The notes beneath the pieces are model-generated. The model was not told the origin of the DNA, ran no database searches, and was given only the letters and a program-made list of their open reading frames with translations. This document shows, in pieces, positions 1 through 11,659 of a DNA stretch of 64,000 bases. Source of the stretch: Salticus scenicus (Eukaryota; Arthropoda; Arachnida; Araneae; Salticidae). Made by a program: the position numbers and the translations under genes. The stretch lies in NCBI GenBank assembly GCA_963930645.1, contig OZ005649.1, positions 77,801,126-77,865,125 on the forward strand, read 5' to 3'. Within the stretch, counting starts at the first letter, position 1; each line of letters begins with the position of its first letter.

Positions 1-827
1 TCGTTTTTGAGATACGGACTTACGGTCCCACTTCCGGTTTCCGATGCCCCACTTCCGGTTAAACTCAATTATTGACAGGAAAACAATAATTACATACAAA
101 AGCATATTTAAAAGTGAGTTAAAATGGCGAGTTTGAAAAAAATCCGTACAACCGTTTTTAAAGGAACGCCTTTGCGAGGCCTGAAATTGAGCTATTTATA
201 CAGGACGCCTATCAGTTTTCCTGAACTAACCAACTATATCATTCGAAAGGACATCTAATAGAGTGCTTATATAGCAAGTTTGAAGAAAATCGTTAGAGCC
301 GTTTTTGAGATACGGACTTACGGTCCCACTTCTGGTTTTTCAATTTTCACCGAAATTTGGAAATTCCATCTGTACACCAGACGTATTTCAATTCTAAAGT
401 TTCGTAGCTCTAGTTTCTGAGCTATAATAGCCAGAAAATTCTCCATATACATACATACACACACACACATACAGTCGGTAACAAAAGTGTCCGAACACTA
501 GCAAAAATTCCTATGTAAAAAAAGTAGAGTTAATACTGTTTTGTTCAATAAATCCTTGTCAAATCATGTTCTTAGCCAGTGTAAGGACATGATTCGATAA
601 GGATTTAGTTAACAAAACCGTATGAAGTGTACTTTATTTACATAGGAATTTTTGCTAGTGTTCGGACACTTTTGTTACCGACTGTACATACACACTAACC
701 AATTGCCAAAAACCAGTTTTTTGGACTCAGGGGACCTTAAAACGTGTAAATCAGGTGAAAACCCGATATCGAATTTTCAGACCGAATACAATACTTCCAT
801 TACCTACGGTAGTAGGGTAATGGAAGT
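1..827 (+). repeat. Terminal-hairpin repeat element, copy a (5' end outside window)
   Basis: Non-coding repeat ending in a hairpin at 793-827, with a perfect 12-bp stem ACTTCCATTACC / GGTAATGGAAGT, followed by TAAAAATG. Just before the hairpin (about 738-792) is a core with the pieces AAAACGTGTA and GAAAACCCGA that recurs in copies at 13.9 kb and 34.6 kb. The phrase 'gatacggacttacggtcccac' type sequence occurs at 10-33 and 309-332, so there is an internal repeat. The region around 15668-16480 is the same family in reverse orientation. A MITE (472-684) has inserted into its (CA)n tract. A short ORF across 652-861 is an accident of this repeat. Confidence 0.7.
472..684. mobile_element. 213-bp near-perfect palindromic MITE (Tc1/mariner type)
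   Basis: The two halves are almost exact reverse complements. The left end starts CAGTCGGTAACAAAAGTG and the right end finishes with its exact complement; the first ~48 bases match perfectly and pairing continues with a few mismatches to the centre. A TA dinucleotide flanks both ends (470-471 and 685-686), the target preference of Tc1/mariner elements. It has no coding capacity, so it would depend on a transposase elsewhere. It sits in the CA-rich tract of copy a, so it is younger than that element. Confidence 0.88.
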
Positions 828-1400
828 AAAAATGCATACCCTCCTTTTTTCATATTTTTAGGATTTTGAATTTCCCCTGTCACTTATTGTGCTTCTCGGA
901 ATTCTTTACCTCAGCTTTCGATTCCTTTGCGTCATCCAGACTTATCTTGTTAATGCACGGAACAGATTTTCCGTCACACTTACAAGGAGTACTGCAATTT
1001 TTTTTTTTTCTTCTTTCTATACTCTTGGTGCTCCACTTTGAATAGTTTTCTATCTGTTCAGGAACAAAAATTCCAAATTTAAACCTTTTTTCACATGTTC
1101 TTTTTATTTTCTGAGAAAGTTATTTCTGTTCTTATATGTCTTTTATACTCTCGATGGAGGTTTGTCGCAACTATTTCCAGTACTCTGTGGCACTCACGTT
1201 GACGTTGACAAAGGAGCAACGTAGAAACTGCGATCCTTAAAATTTATGGATGTTTGTGTAATTTTTTTTTTTTTTAATTCATTATCGCTGAAGAATTTTT
1301 ATACCCAATTTAGAGTTTTATTCATGATTTATGAAATATGTTTAGTCCTTAAATTCGAAATATGTTAGAAATGTCTCATCCGCTTAACAAGTCCAGAACA
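828..1400. other. AT-rich stretch without a recognised gene
   Basis: Short poly-T runs near 1000 and 1261. No open frame, splice pattern or repeat family recognised. Confidence 0.6.
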
Positions 1401-1586
1401 CAATCGAGCCTCGTTAACGTGAACACGGTTAACGTGAATTACTTTTAATATGAACTGTTTCCACAATCCCCGTCAAAATGAAGATTAGTTTAGTTATATG
1501 AAGATTAGTTACTGATCGCATGAACTACTGATAAGAGGAATAAATTTTTTACCCCCCTTGAGATTCATGTTAACGAGGTTCGATTG
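1401..1586. mobile_element. Pogo/Tigger-like MITE, 186 bp
   Basis: The left end reads CAATCGAGCCTCGTTAACGT and the right end is its imperfect complement (reverse-complement reading CAATCGAACCTCGTTAACAT). TA follows the right end; the left flank is CA, probably a mutated TA. A third, internal GGTTAACGTGAA repeats part of the terminus at about 1423. The AACCTCGTTAAC core resembles termini I associate with pogo/Tigger elements; that assignment is from memory. No coding capacity. Confidence 0.6.
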
Positions 1587-2417
1587 TATATATATTTGAA
1601 TGTATTGGTAGATTATTTGTGTGGTAATTTGGTTTAACAAAATTTTCATTAATCTTAGTCACTTGGTGCCTATTTATAAATCTGGCAACTATTGATTTTA
1701 AGCTTCTTTATTATAAGTAAAAAAAAAAAAAAAAAAAAACTACTTTCAAAAATTACCTTAAATTTTTTCGCTATAAACTTCGTTTTACATTCGAAATTAG
1801 CGGTACGAAAAAAATACTACTGCAAATATTCAAGTCAAATATTAATTTAATTAATAATTTAAATGGAAATTCGAAGAATTAATTCTGCTTACTTAAATTT
1901 TTAATACTTCATGGAAGAGTATTTGAGGTCAGGCGTAATGCAGTTTAGTCAAAGAATCCTTCTTTTAAATTAAACCTCATTTTGAATTAAAGAAATCGTT
2001 TAAATCTTTTGAAATAGTACTTAGTTGGATTTATTCAAAGTATTATGCAAGTTTATCTGTCTGGATATCTAGGGAAAATCGTAAACACGGGATTTCTTTG
2101 CTTGAAAATAAATTTAGTCTTAAAATATTTTTCTATATGCAAACGTAGGCATTTTATTTATGCGTACTGTTTATTTTTTGTCTTCGCTGACTTGGAGGAA
2201 TATATTTAAAATACTACTTTATAATTTCTGTAGATTACATACACTGTAAAAAAGAAAAAGATGAAAATGCCGTAAATACTTTTTTTGGCTTTCAATATAC
2301 GAAATCACAGATTTTTCGCTAATGTACTGTAATTTGAGATGTCATCTGCTAACCAATGTATATAATAAATTATAATTTATGCCTTAATCTTTATACGTTT
2401 GTGTTAAAAAAAAAAAA
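1587..2417. other. AT-rich stretch without a recognised gene
   Basis: Includes an A-run of about 20 near 1721-1739. Nothing else recognised. Confidence 0.6.
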
Positions 2418-3823
2418 TCTGATGTGGGCACCACATGACTTCCTTATACACTTTTAGAAATATACATAATGCTAAAAAACATTGTCACTGGAGCCGAAAC
2501 ATTTGGCTAAAAATATTTTAAAAAAATGCATGCATACGTAAAAAATAATAATAAATAAAATTGTGCCTTGAGGGGACTCATGTCAAAGTTGTGCCTTGGG
2601 GGGGACTCATGTCAAAGTTGTGCCTTGGGGGGGGGACTCATGTCAAAGTTGTGCCTTGGGGGGACTCATGTCAAAGTTGTACCTTGGGGGGGGGGGGCTC
2701 ATGTCAAAGTTGTGCCTTGGGGGGGACTCATGCCAAAGTTGTACCTTGGGGGGGACTCATGTGCCTTGGGGGGGACTCATGTCAAAGTTGTACCTTGGGG
2801 AGGGGACTCATGTCAAAGTTGTGCCTTGGGGGGACTCATGTCAAAGCTGTGCCTCGGGGGGACTCATGTCAAAGTCGTGCCATGGGGAGGGGACTCATGT
2901 CAAAGTTGTGCCTTGGGGGGGACTCATGTCAAAGTTGTGTCTTAGGGGGGGGGATTCATGTCAAAGTTGTGCATTGGGGGGACTCATGTCAAAGTTGTGC
3001 CTTGGGGGGGACTCATGTCAAAGTTGTGCCTTGGGGGACTCATGTCAAAGTTGTGCCTTGGGGGGGGACTCATGTCAAAGTTGTACCTTGGGGGGGACTC
3101 ATGTCAAAGTTGTACCTTGGGGAGGGGACTCATGTCAAAGTTGTGCCTTGGGGGGACTCATGTCAAAGTTGTACCTTGGGGGGGACTCATGTCAAAGTCG
3201 TGCCTTGGGGAGGGGACTCATGTCAAAGTTGTGCCTTGGGGGGGACTCATATCAAAGTTGTGCCTTGGGGGGGACTCATGTCAAAGTTGTGCCTTGGGGG
3301 GGGGACTCATGTCAAAGTGTTCCGAACTTTTCTGTAAATTTCAAATGTCTAGCTAGTCGAGAAGTCAGTTAAATTGCAAGATTTGTCCAAACCGTTTTTG
3401 AGCTATTACCGTTTTTTGATACATTTTGCCCATTATGAACCTTATTTTCCTAAATATCTCCAAAACGGAAAATCATATAAAGTCCAAAAAGGGAGGTGCA
3501 CAACTAGATGTTGTAACAAACCTATGTACCAATTCGCAACTTTCTACGTCCAACCGTTTTTGAGTTATGCGACCTACACCCACACACCCACAGACACACA
3601 TACACACATACAGACGTCACGAAAAATCGTGTAAAGTCGCTTATATCTCTAAAACGAGAGCTCGTGTTAAGACGAAACTTGCAGGTGTGCAACTAGACAT
3701 CATGACTGTCACACGTATAAATTGGCAACATTCAGCGATCATTCGTTTTCGAGCAATGTGAAATATAAAATCCATTTCGCAAATCGGGATTACTATACTT
3801 CCTTATACTTTGTATAAGGAAGT
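2418..3823 (+). repeat. Terminal-hairpin repeat element, copy b, with G-rich minisatellite
   Basis: The head has GTGGGCACCACATG followed at once by the tag ACTTCCTTATAC (2438-2449). The far end is a hairpin at 3797-3823 whose arms are ACTTCCTTATAC and GTATAAGGAAGT (12-bp stem, TTT loop), followed by AAAAATAAA. So the tag occurs three times: once at the head and twice in the tail hairpin. Between them lie the minisatellite 2560-3320 and an AT-rich unit with a (CA)n stretch near 3580. No coding function is proposed. Confidence 0.72.
2560..3320 (+). repeat. G-rich 28-31-bp minisatellite, about 26 units
   Basis: The unit is roughly GACTCATGTCAAAG + TTGTGCCTTGG + a run of 4 to 10 Gs. The unit length varies mainly through the G run. 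No unit contains a stop in any plus-strand frame, so all three forward frames stay open (apparent ORFs of 258, 125, 258 and 132 codons between 2561 and 3372) with low-complexity products such as repeated THVKVVPWGG. I treat these as artefacts of the repeat, not genes. The regularly spaced G runs could form G-quadruplexes on the plus strand. Confidence 0.92.
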
Positions 3824-5384
3824 AAAAATAAATAAAAAATAAAATTGTGCCTTGAGGGGACTCATTTTAAAGTTGTGCCTTGGGGGGGGGGACTCATGTA
3901 AAAGTTGTGCCATGGGGGGACTCATGTAAAAGTTGTGCCTTGGGGGGACTCATGTCAAAGTTGTGCCTTGGGGGGACTCATGTCAAAGTTGTACCTTGAG
4001 GGGGGGACTCATGTCAAAGTTGGGCCTTGGGGGGACTCATGTCAAAGTTGGGCCTTGAGGGGACTCATTTCAAAGTTGCGCCTTGGGGGGACTCATGTCA
4101 AAGTTGTGCCTTGGGGGGGACTCATGTCAAAGTTGTACCTTGAGCGGGACTCATGTGCTTTGGGGGGGGACTCATGTCAAAGTTGTGCCTTGGGGAAGGG
4201 ACTCATGTCAAAGTTGCGCTTTGGTGGGGACTCATGTCAAAGTTGTGCCTTGGGGGGGACTCATGTCAACGTTGTATCTTGGGGGGGACTCATGTCAAAG
4301 TTGGGGGGACATGTTAAAGTTGGGCCTTGGGGGGGGGGACTTCGGATCCGAAACAATTGGATAAAAGTGTTAAAAAATGCATTTTCACCGTGTTTCTGAA
4401 CTATTCTGGAAGTTTAATATCTCTAACTAGTCGGGAAGTTAGTTAAATAATTTTTCTGTTGAATCATATAAACGCTGCTGAAGGCAGCAGTGACACGAAG
4501 CAATTGGCTAAAAATATTTAAAAAATGCATTGTCACCGTGTTCTGAGCTTTTCTGGAAGTTTTAAATGTCTAGCTAGTCGGGAAGTTAGTTAAAAATCGA
4601 TTGCAAGATTTGTACTGGTAACGCTGCCGAAGGCAGCAGGAATCGGAAACAGTTGGCCAAAAATATTAAAAAAACGCATTGTCAACGTGTTCTGGGCTTT
4701 TCTGAAAGTTTCAAATGTCTAGCTAGTCGGGAAGTCAGTTAAATTGCAAGATTTGTCCAAACCGTTTTTGAGTTATTACCGTTTTTTGATACATTATGGC
4801 CAAAACCAATGTATATTTGGTCATTATCAACCTAATTTTCCTAAATATCTCCAAAAAGAAAAATCATACAAAGTCCAAAAAGGGAGGTGCAGAACTATAT
4901 GTTATAACAAACCTATGTACCAATTCGCAACTTTCTACGTTCAACCGTTTTTGAGTTATTACCGTTTTTTGATACATTATGGCCAAAACCTATGTATTTT
5001 TGTCATTATGAACCTAATTTTCCTAAATATCTCCAAAACGGAAAATCATACAAAGTCCAAAAAGGGAGGTGCACAACTAGATGTTATAACAAACCTATGT
5101 ACCAATTCGCAACTTTCTACGTCCAACCGTTTTTGAGTTATGCGACATACACACACACACACACACACATACAGACGTCACGAAAAATCGTGTAAAATCG
5201 CTTATATCTCTAAAACGAGAGCTCGTGTTCAGACGACACTTGCAGGTGTACAACTATACATCATGACAGTCACACGTATAAATTGGCAACATTCAGCGAT
5301 CATTCGTTTTCGAGCAATGTGAAATACAACATCCATTTCGCAAATCGGGATTACTATACTTCCTTATACTTTGTATAAGGAAGT
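3824..5384 (+). repeat. Terminal-hairpin repeat element, tandem partial copy c
   Basis: Begins directly after copy b with the same junction to the minisatellite. It then carries units of about 145 bp centred on CTAGCTAGTCGGGAAG (near 4425, 4570 and 4715), each followed by a GCTGCCGAAGGCAGC-type hairpin, then the (CA)n tail unit. It ends in the same 27-nt hairpin as copy b (5358-5384). The head is absent, so this is a tandem duplication of the 3' part. The 145-bp units are the reverse-orientation relatives of the array at 50.7-52.1 kb. Confidence 0.7.
3845..4345 (+). repeat. Second G-rich minisatellite array, about 18 units
   Basis: Same unit as 2560-3320 but more divergent (variants GTAAAAG, GGGCCTTGG, one unit shortened to CTCATGTGC). 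Ends at a GGGGGGGGGACTTCGGATCC boundary. Forward frames at 3905-4399 and 4083-4364 are open only because of the repeat. Confidence 0.9.
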
Positions 5385-5707
5385 AAAAATAGTGGAGATT
5401 TTTAACAAACATAAAATGAAAATGTAAAAGTTATTTTGCAAATTTTATAAATGTTTTCTGTACCACTGACATGAAACTTTCAAAACATTGACATTTTTAT
5501 TAAAACAAAGTAATGGAAATAATTAAAAAAAAAAAAAAATCATTTTAAATATAAAGGTAAAACATAATGCAACTATTTATTGCGTGATTACATTAAAATC
5601 TATATGATTTACTATAATTGGTAAAACTAACCTGTAAAAGTTTCTACTAAAATGTACGCTATAATATTTTATTAACAATAGACATAAAAGTAGAAGGTTT
5701 TATAAAC

Positions 5708-5742
<35 letters not shown>

Positions 5743-6611
5743 TCACATAACGTTTTTTCAACTCATAATTATTCAAAAAATTTTATTCTGCAAGTTTGGA
5801 GTGAAAATTTAATTATAAAAAAAAAAAAAACAAAAAAAACTAACTTATGTATAAATTAATTGTAAAGTACGTTCAAATTTCTGCTTATCACAGTAACCAC
5901 TTTCCTATATCTTTCATGATTTTAAAATAATCTATATAAATATTTCTCTAGCGTGGACCAGTTACGATTAAATTTCGTCGATACGATATTAATGTCGTGG
6001 AAGAACAAATTTCTTAGATTCAAATTATAAAATAAATAAACACAGAGATAAAGAGATATAGAGAGAAACATTGTGAATAATTTATACAGTAATTAATATT
6101 TAAGGTAAATAATTTTAAGATAGTAATTTAATTTAAGGCAAATAGTAATTTTATTAAAATAAAAGAACATAGATATTATTTAATACAAAATTTTATTTTA
6201 TTATATATTTTAAAGTTATCTGATTGCTGAATAGTAAATAGATTGTTGAATAGATAGTGTAATATAGATTGCGAATAATCTATATTACACTAACGTTATG
6301 CGGTACCAGAATCGACGATATTTCTACACTGCGAATGGCAAAAAACTAAATGTAAAGAAATAAGATTATTTTAAAGGTAAATAAGAAAATAATAGTTAAA
6401 ATCTCTTATGTACTGTGAAGATGTCCCCAACTTTAGTTCTTAAAAAAATAGCATATCCTAACATGTACTGAATATCATTCTTGATGTGTTACACTCTGCA
6501 ATTAAGTACGCATTGCATCGAATGAAATGCGTAGTTGAGCACAAAGGAAAGATAGTGTGAAAACTGAACGTGATCGTCAACGCCATACGACAACATAGCT
6601 ATATTAACTGT

Positions 6612-6648
<37 letters not shown>

Positions 6649-7870
6649 AATGTCATATTCTAATTGGATGAAAGTAAAACAAAGTTCTTGATAATATGCA
6701 AGAATGGGATAAATTTTTCTGCTTTAATTTTATGTATCTTAGCGTAATTAAAAATATTCAATAATATATTTAACTTATAATACGCCTTAGGATATTGCAA
6801 CAGGTTTTTAATTGAATTCCAGTAAATGATTACTTATTTAAGAGAATAAATATATAGCGAGTGGCCATAAAATAAGTATCGCTATTTAAAGCTGCCTCTT
6901 ACTTGATTGAATAATCTGTCTTATTCCATATTTGGTACACTTAGTATGTAAGGAAGGGGAAAGAAAATGGCATAAAAAATAGTTTAAATGTTTTCCGAGA
7001 AAGATTGTTTTATATTATGGAATTTAATGTTTTACAAGAAATGATTCAGACACAAAAACTAAGTTTTTGTGTCTGAATCTGATGATACTAATCGAACTTA
7101 TTACTGAATCTAATACTAACCGCTCTCATTTAGTGGTATATCTATTTGCGGTTATATATTTCTCATTTATTTTGATTTCTGTTTAGATGTCCGATTTTTT
7201 CTCGCAGACAGACATTTCTCATAGAGTTCTGAAGTACCTTGTATATTTAATATTGAAAAAGAAAACAATAATAATAATAAAAAACCCAAAAACCTTACTT
7301 TATAAAATACACAGAAAAATAAAATATATAACTTTCCAATTTTTTGAAATCTTATCCCAATTAAATTAGTTTAATTACACATTCAAATGTAGTTCGGTAT
7401 ATATATATATATATAAAAAAAAAAAAAAAAATCCAACCGAAGTACTTGATTTGATATCTCATAAATAAGAATTATTCGTGAAAGAAATTTCCATTGTTTG
7501 TGTAGAAAATTCTGATCATTCAAACATCAATATTACCCGCATCATTGCTAATTGCTTTCTTTTGCAATGTGTGCCTTGATTGGTGAAGAAAGAAAAGTCT
7601 GAATAAACTCTTCGAGAAAAATAAATTCTATTCTTTTCTTGTTCTAATTTGTTTAATGAAGCATGGTCCATAGTTGAATTTTTACTAGATCAAATTATTA
7701 TACCCCACATCATCTATAATTTTTTTTTCTTAAATATGTTAATTTTATGTATTGTTTGTGGAATTTATTTTTTTCAAATTGTGTGTTGCTCATGCATAAA
7801 AACATGATAAAAATTTCGTATTTGGCAGTATTCTTATTTTTTTATTATTATATTGATAGGCAATTTTTAG
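5385..7870. other. AT-rich stretch with long A/T runs, no recognised gene
   Basis: Contains an A-run near 5710-5739, a T-run of about 35 near 6608-6642 and a short palindrome at about 7046-7075 (CAGACACAAAAACT...GTTTTTGTGTCTG). ORFs at 7187-7369 and 7747-7965 are short and low-complexity, and I do not accept them. Confidence 0.55.
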
Positions 7871-7888
7871 TTCCCCATCATACTATAG

Positions 7889-8006
7889 CCCAGACAGCAC
7901 ATCGCCTCCCCAGGATATCTTCAAGATGCCTTCTGGATGAAAAGACATCCCAGAAACGTCCTTAAGATGTACGGAGGATAAGTTAAGCCTAACTGTGCTG
8001 TTAGGG
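7889..8006. mobile_element. 118-bp MITE-like insertion with AG duplication
   Basis: Starts CCCAGACAGCACA and ends TGTGCTGTTAGGG; the reverse complement of the end is CCCTAACAGCACA, giving a 13-bp terminal inverted repeat with two mismatches. The empty site is present in this window at 34611-34640 (CTATAG|GTATGG). Comparison places the insertion exactly and shows AG on both sides (7887-7888, 8007-8008). It carries no coding sequence, and I cannot name its superfamily. Confidence 0.75.
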
Positions 8007-8190
8007 AGGTATGGGGAACTTAGGTAATCGTGAAAAACTTCGACCTCGGTTTTTGACTTTTTTATACGTTTTCAGGTGTGAGGAATCCGAAAATGACAAA
8101 ATTTGTATGGTGTCTGTCTGTTAGTGTGTTAGTCCGTTAGTTTGTTAGTCTGTTTACACGATATTTACACGCACTGTTTACTTAAAAGTG

Positions 8191-9050
8191 CGATAGCATC
8201 TAAACGCCTTATTCAATTGAGCAAAAAATTTATACACATGTTATAGGTCACAGATAATCAATCTGTATAGATTTTGGAGAATCTAGGACTTATAGTTTTC
8301 TTACAGGGACATAAAGAAAAATTCTTTATCATTACGGCCAATGGGGCCAAATTTTTAAAAGTGTGATAGCGTCTAAACGCCTTATTAATATAAACAAAAA
8401 ATTTGTACACATGTTATAGGTCACAGTTGCACACACTGTATAGATTTTGGCGAATTTAGCACTTACAGTTTTTTTACAGGGACACAAAGAAAAAATCTTT
8501 ATCATTATGGCCTATGGGACCAAATTTTTAAAAGTGCGATAGCATCTAAACGCCTTATTCAATTGAGCTGAAAATTTATACACATGTTATAGGTCACAGA
8601 TAATCAATCTGTATAGATTTTGGAGAATCTAGGACTTATAGTTTTCTTACAGGGACATAAAGAAAAATTCTTTATCATTACGGCCAATGGGGCCAAATTT
8701 TTAAACGTGTGATAGCGTCTAAACGCCTTATTAATCTGAGCAAAAAATTTGTACACATGTTACAGGTAACAGTTGCACCAACTGTATAGATTTTGGTGAA
8801 TCTAGCACTTACAGTTTTTTTACAGGGACACAAAGAAAAATTCTTTATCATTATGGCCTATGGGACCAAATTTTTAAAAGTTCGATAGCATCTAAACGCC
8901 TTATTCAATTGAGCTGAAAATTTATATGAATATTATAAATCACTGTTGCACTAACTATAAGCATTTTGTTGAATCTAGCATTTATAGGTTTTTACAGGGA
9001 CACAACGAAAAATTCTTTATCATTATGATTTATGGGCTCAAAGATCAGTA
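8191..9050 (+). repeat. Tandem array of 173-bp units, alternating A/B types
   Basis: Units begin with GATAGCATCTAAACGCC or GATAGCGTCTAAACGCC and repeat at an exact 173-base spacing. Units 1 and 3 are nearly identical (AATCAATCTGTATAG), as are units 2 and 4 (GTTGCACNNACTGTATAG), so the effective period is a 346-bp dimer. The fifth unit is more divergent. The array is non-coding. Confidence 0.88.
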
Positions 9051-10257
9051 GCGTTAAATAAAACATCGTGTAATATATGGAGAAAAATACTCAAGCACTC
9101 TATTATGGTTTTCTCCCTTTTTTTTTGTTTAACAACTCCTTTTTCTTTACTTTATCTACAAAACTGTTAATTACTCAATGTTCGGAAAGTCGAGTGAAGT
9201 CACTCCAGATTTTTTTTTTTTCATTTGATGAAGGGCTATGTTTAATTATTCCGTCCCGAAACTTTTGTCAAAGTGCTTATAAATTACGTGTTGTCAATTC
9301 TATTGATGGCTATTAGCATGTTTTGAAAGCGGCTGTCTAATGAATGCAACGAAAGACTTTTTAAAACACTGCTTTTATAAAATATCGTCAGTGATGCAAA
9401 CAATCACCCAAATTTTCTTGCAGCGGAACATTTTTTAACCAACTTTTTCCTAATATTGTAACTGAGTTTGATTATTAACTAGGTTTTTGATTTTATATTT
9501 TCTGATTTATGCTAATTTGTTAACTTGTGATGCGACCGCTTAAAGGCATATTTTTTTTTGCGATTGGTGATAATCACGTTTGAGTGATAATGCTTTCTTA
9601 TATACGTTTTGGTTATTACTGCATATTTTTATAATTTATGTTTTAATTTTTTTTTTTTTTACATACGTTTTGATTATTGTTGCATATTTTTGTAACTTAA
9701 GTTTTTTTTTTTTTAAAGAAAGCTCTTATTTTTCTCCAATTCACTTCAATTCATGACATGTTAATGAAAATTACTTCATTGATCACGAACAAATAAAGTC
9801 GTGTCTCTTATTTTTATCGCCTTCATGTTTAAAGAAATCAGAAAATTTTATATATTGAAGGTAAATATTCTTTCTTTCAGATTGCTAGAGTATGTTTATT
9901 TTTAGAATAATACGCGCAATGTAATTTCATTTGTTCATATAATTTAACGTTTGTTATAAAAATAGTTTGGAGGATATTTTTAATCCTTTATAATAAAGAT
10001 TAATCATGTTTATGGCTTTGATTCGTATGTCTGTCCGCATTTTCACTTTATAAATATTTTTCGAATGTCATTCATATACGGATGGCTAGTATTGGTTTGT
10101 TCGGAAAGTAATTTTGTTTTTCTCAGCAGAGGACTTAATTGTATTTTTTTCACACCATCTTCACAATTAAGCCGCATTACCATTATATATTGTGATAGCT
10201 GATATAGCAAGGCTTGCTTGTGAAAAAGTTCGTTTTATTCTGCTCAATAGGCTTTGA
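9051..10257. other. AT-rich stretch without a recognised gene
   Basis: The ORF at 9077-9316 is low-complexity and rejected. A mariner-terminus-like sequence TTGTTCGGAAAGTAATTTTG lies near 10097 and may be the 5' end of the mariner relic that follows. Confidence 0.5.
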
Positions 10258-10710
10258 TTGGTGCCCTATCAAATAACGAAAATCGGAAGCTACATTTTTG
10301 GCATATTTTGTTTTTGCTATCAAAAGTGCGAAAATACTGTTCAAACAAGGGAAAAAGTATACGATGTGTATACAGAAAATTTATTTAAAGAACGCCAGCG
10401 TCAAAACTCGTTTACCAAATTTTGTTCCGGCAATTTTGACGTTGAAGATGCATTACGTTCTGGAAAACCAGTTTATGCTAATAAAGACGAAATAAAGTAT
10501 TGATTTATGAAAACTGCCAAATAACAACTCGTGAGATTGCTAAGAAACCGATCAAAGTAGAGAATATATAATTCAATAAAATATTTATACAGCACAAGAA
10601 AATCGTCTTTCATATGCAAAGAAAAAAAAACGAAATTATTTTCCGAACAACACAATGGCATATTTCGAAAGTGGCTCTCTAGCAGACGCAAATAAAAACT
10701 TCTACAATTC
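10258..10710 (+). pseudogene. Decayed mariner transposase (N-terminal DNA-binding part)
   Basis: Mariner transposases cut and paste DNA; their N-terminus has two helix-turn-helix motifs. Here the frame 10326-10503 reads with pieces such as VYTENLFKERQRQNSF, KFCSGNFDVEDA and SGKPV, matching the mariner pattern (WF.kFrsGDFd.ed.pRsGRP). A frameshift near 10497 is followed by a piece reading IYENCQITTREIAKK, the second helix-turn-helix region. Further similarity fades in an A-rich segment to about 10710. The catalytic domain is missing and the gene is broken, so no activity is expected. The start codon is not the original one. The family call rests on motif recall, not alignment. Confidence 0.72.
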
Positions 10711-11655
10711 ACACCGTGATTTTTAATAGAATGCTTTTATGGAAAAAGTGTCGTCAATCTATGACGATAAAATATATATGAATTGAAATCACTCTTCAAA
10801 TACAGCAGGAAAAATATTTTAAGGGTACTGAATATATTTAATTATTCAACTGTTGAGTTTATGAGTTATTTTTGCTTGTTTATTTTTATTTTATTTATTT
10901 ATTTATTTTTTTGTTTACCTAGATATCTTTTTAATGGAATTATTATTATTATTTTTTTCAAGTAATTAAAAAGAAAAACTTTTTTTCGATACAAATAAAA
11001 ATAAATATATACAATTATAAACTGTGTGTGCACACTTTTTGTCTTATGAATTTTTCATACGTGTAATGGGACATCTAATTTTAAGTGATACTAATTTTTA
11101 TTTTCTTAATTTACACAAAATATATTAAAAATATCTTGATTATACAAGGACAAAAAAAAAAAAGATAAAATTTTTCTAACAATGATTTTTATAGTTTCTT
11201 AAATTTTTGAACGTAAAGAGTACTTGCCAAACAAATGTAAGGAATAATTAAGAAATAACTACACACACTTCCTTAATAAAGAAGAAGAAGAAGAAGAAAA
11301 AAAAAAAAGTCCGATCATTAGAATATAGTTATTATTTATTAAGTACTTTGCATCTCTCATTTAAAAGGGTATTCCAACCGTTCATAAGATTCTTTGATGA
11401 GAACAGGTACTGATAATTAAAGGAGGGAAGTTATTTTCAACTCGTGTTTGTGTTTGAGTAGTTCATTAGGAACTTGCAAAGAAGAGATTTATCTTCACGG
11501 TGCATTGTTAGATTTGGATGATTAGACGAGGGAGAAATGTATGTTTCCAATTTATCAGAAATAACTTTTTTTTTTTTTTTTGTCTTTCTTCTTTACTTTT
11601 CTGTGCACATAATGCAGATACAAAGAACATGTAAGAGAATATTTTTTAACAATTA
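10711..11655. other. AT-rich stretch without a recognised gene
   Basis: A short (GAA)n at about 11280-11300. ORFs here are low-complexity. Confidence 0.55.
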
Positions 11656-11659
11656 AACT

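Larger units (their letters stand above)
7871..9050 (-). repeat. Terminal-hairpin repeat element, copy i (GTTCCCCAT family), with 173-bp tandem array
   Basis: The same head as the element at 34611: GTTCCCCATCATACTATAG ... GTATGGGGAAC, here split by a 118-bp insertion (7889-8006). The next ~130 bases are closely similar to 34641-34740, including AAAATTTGTATGGTGTCTG and a GTTAGT microsatellite. In the minus strand the order is core, then hairpin, then TAAAAATT, matching the other terminal-hairpin families. The body is five tandem units of 173 bp starting near 8191, 8364, 8537, 8710 and 8883. The opposite terminus (TATGATGGGGAAC) was not found, so this copy looks truncated. Confidence 0.7.

Noticed and set aside
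2561..3372. Overlapping plus-strand ORFs of 258, 125, 258 and 132 codons with Cys-, Gly- and Trp-rich repeats
   Set aside because: All three frames are open only because the 28-31-bp minisatellite unit lacks stops and varies in length; frame changes within the array would destroy any fixed product.
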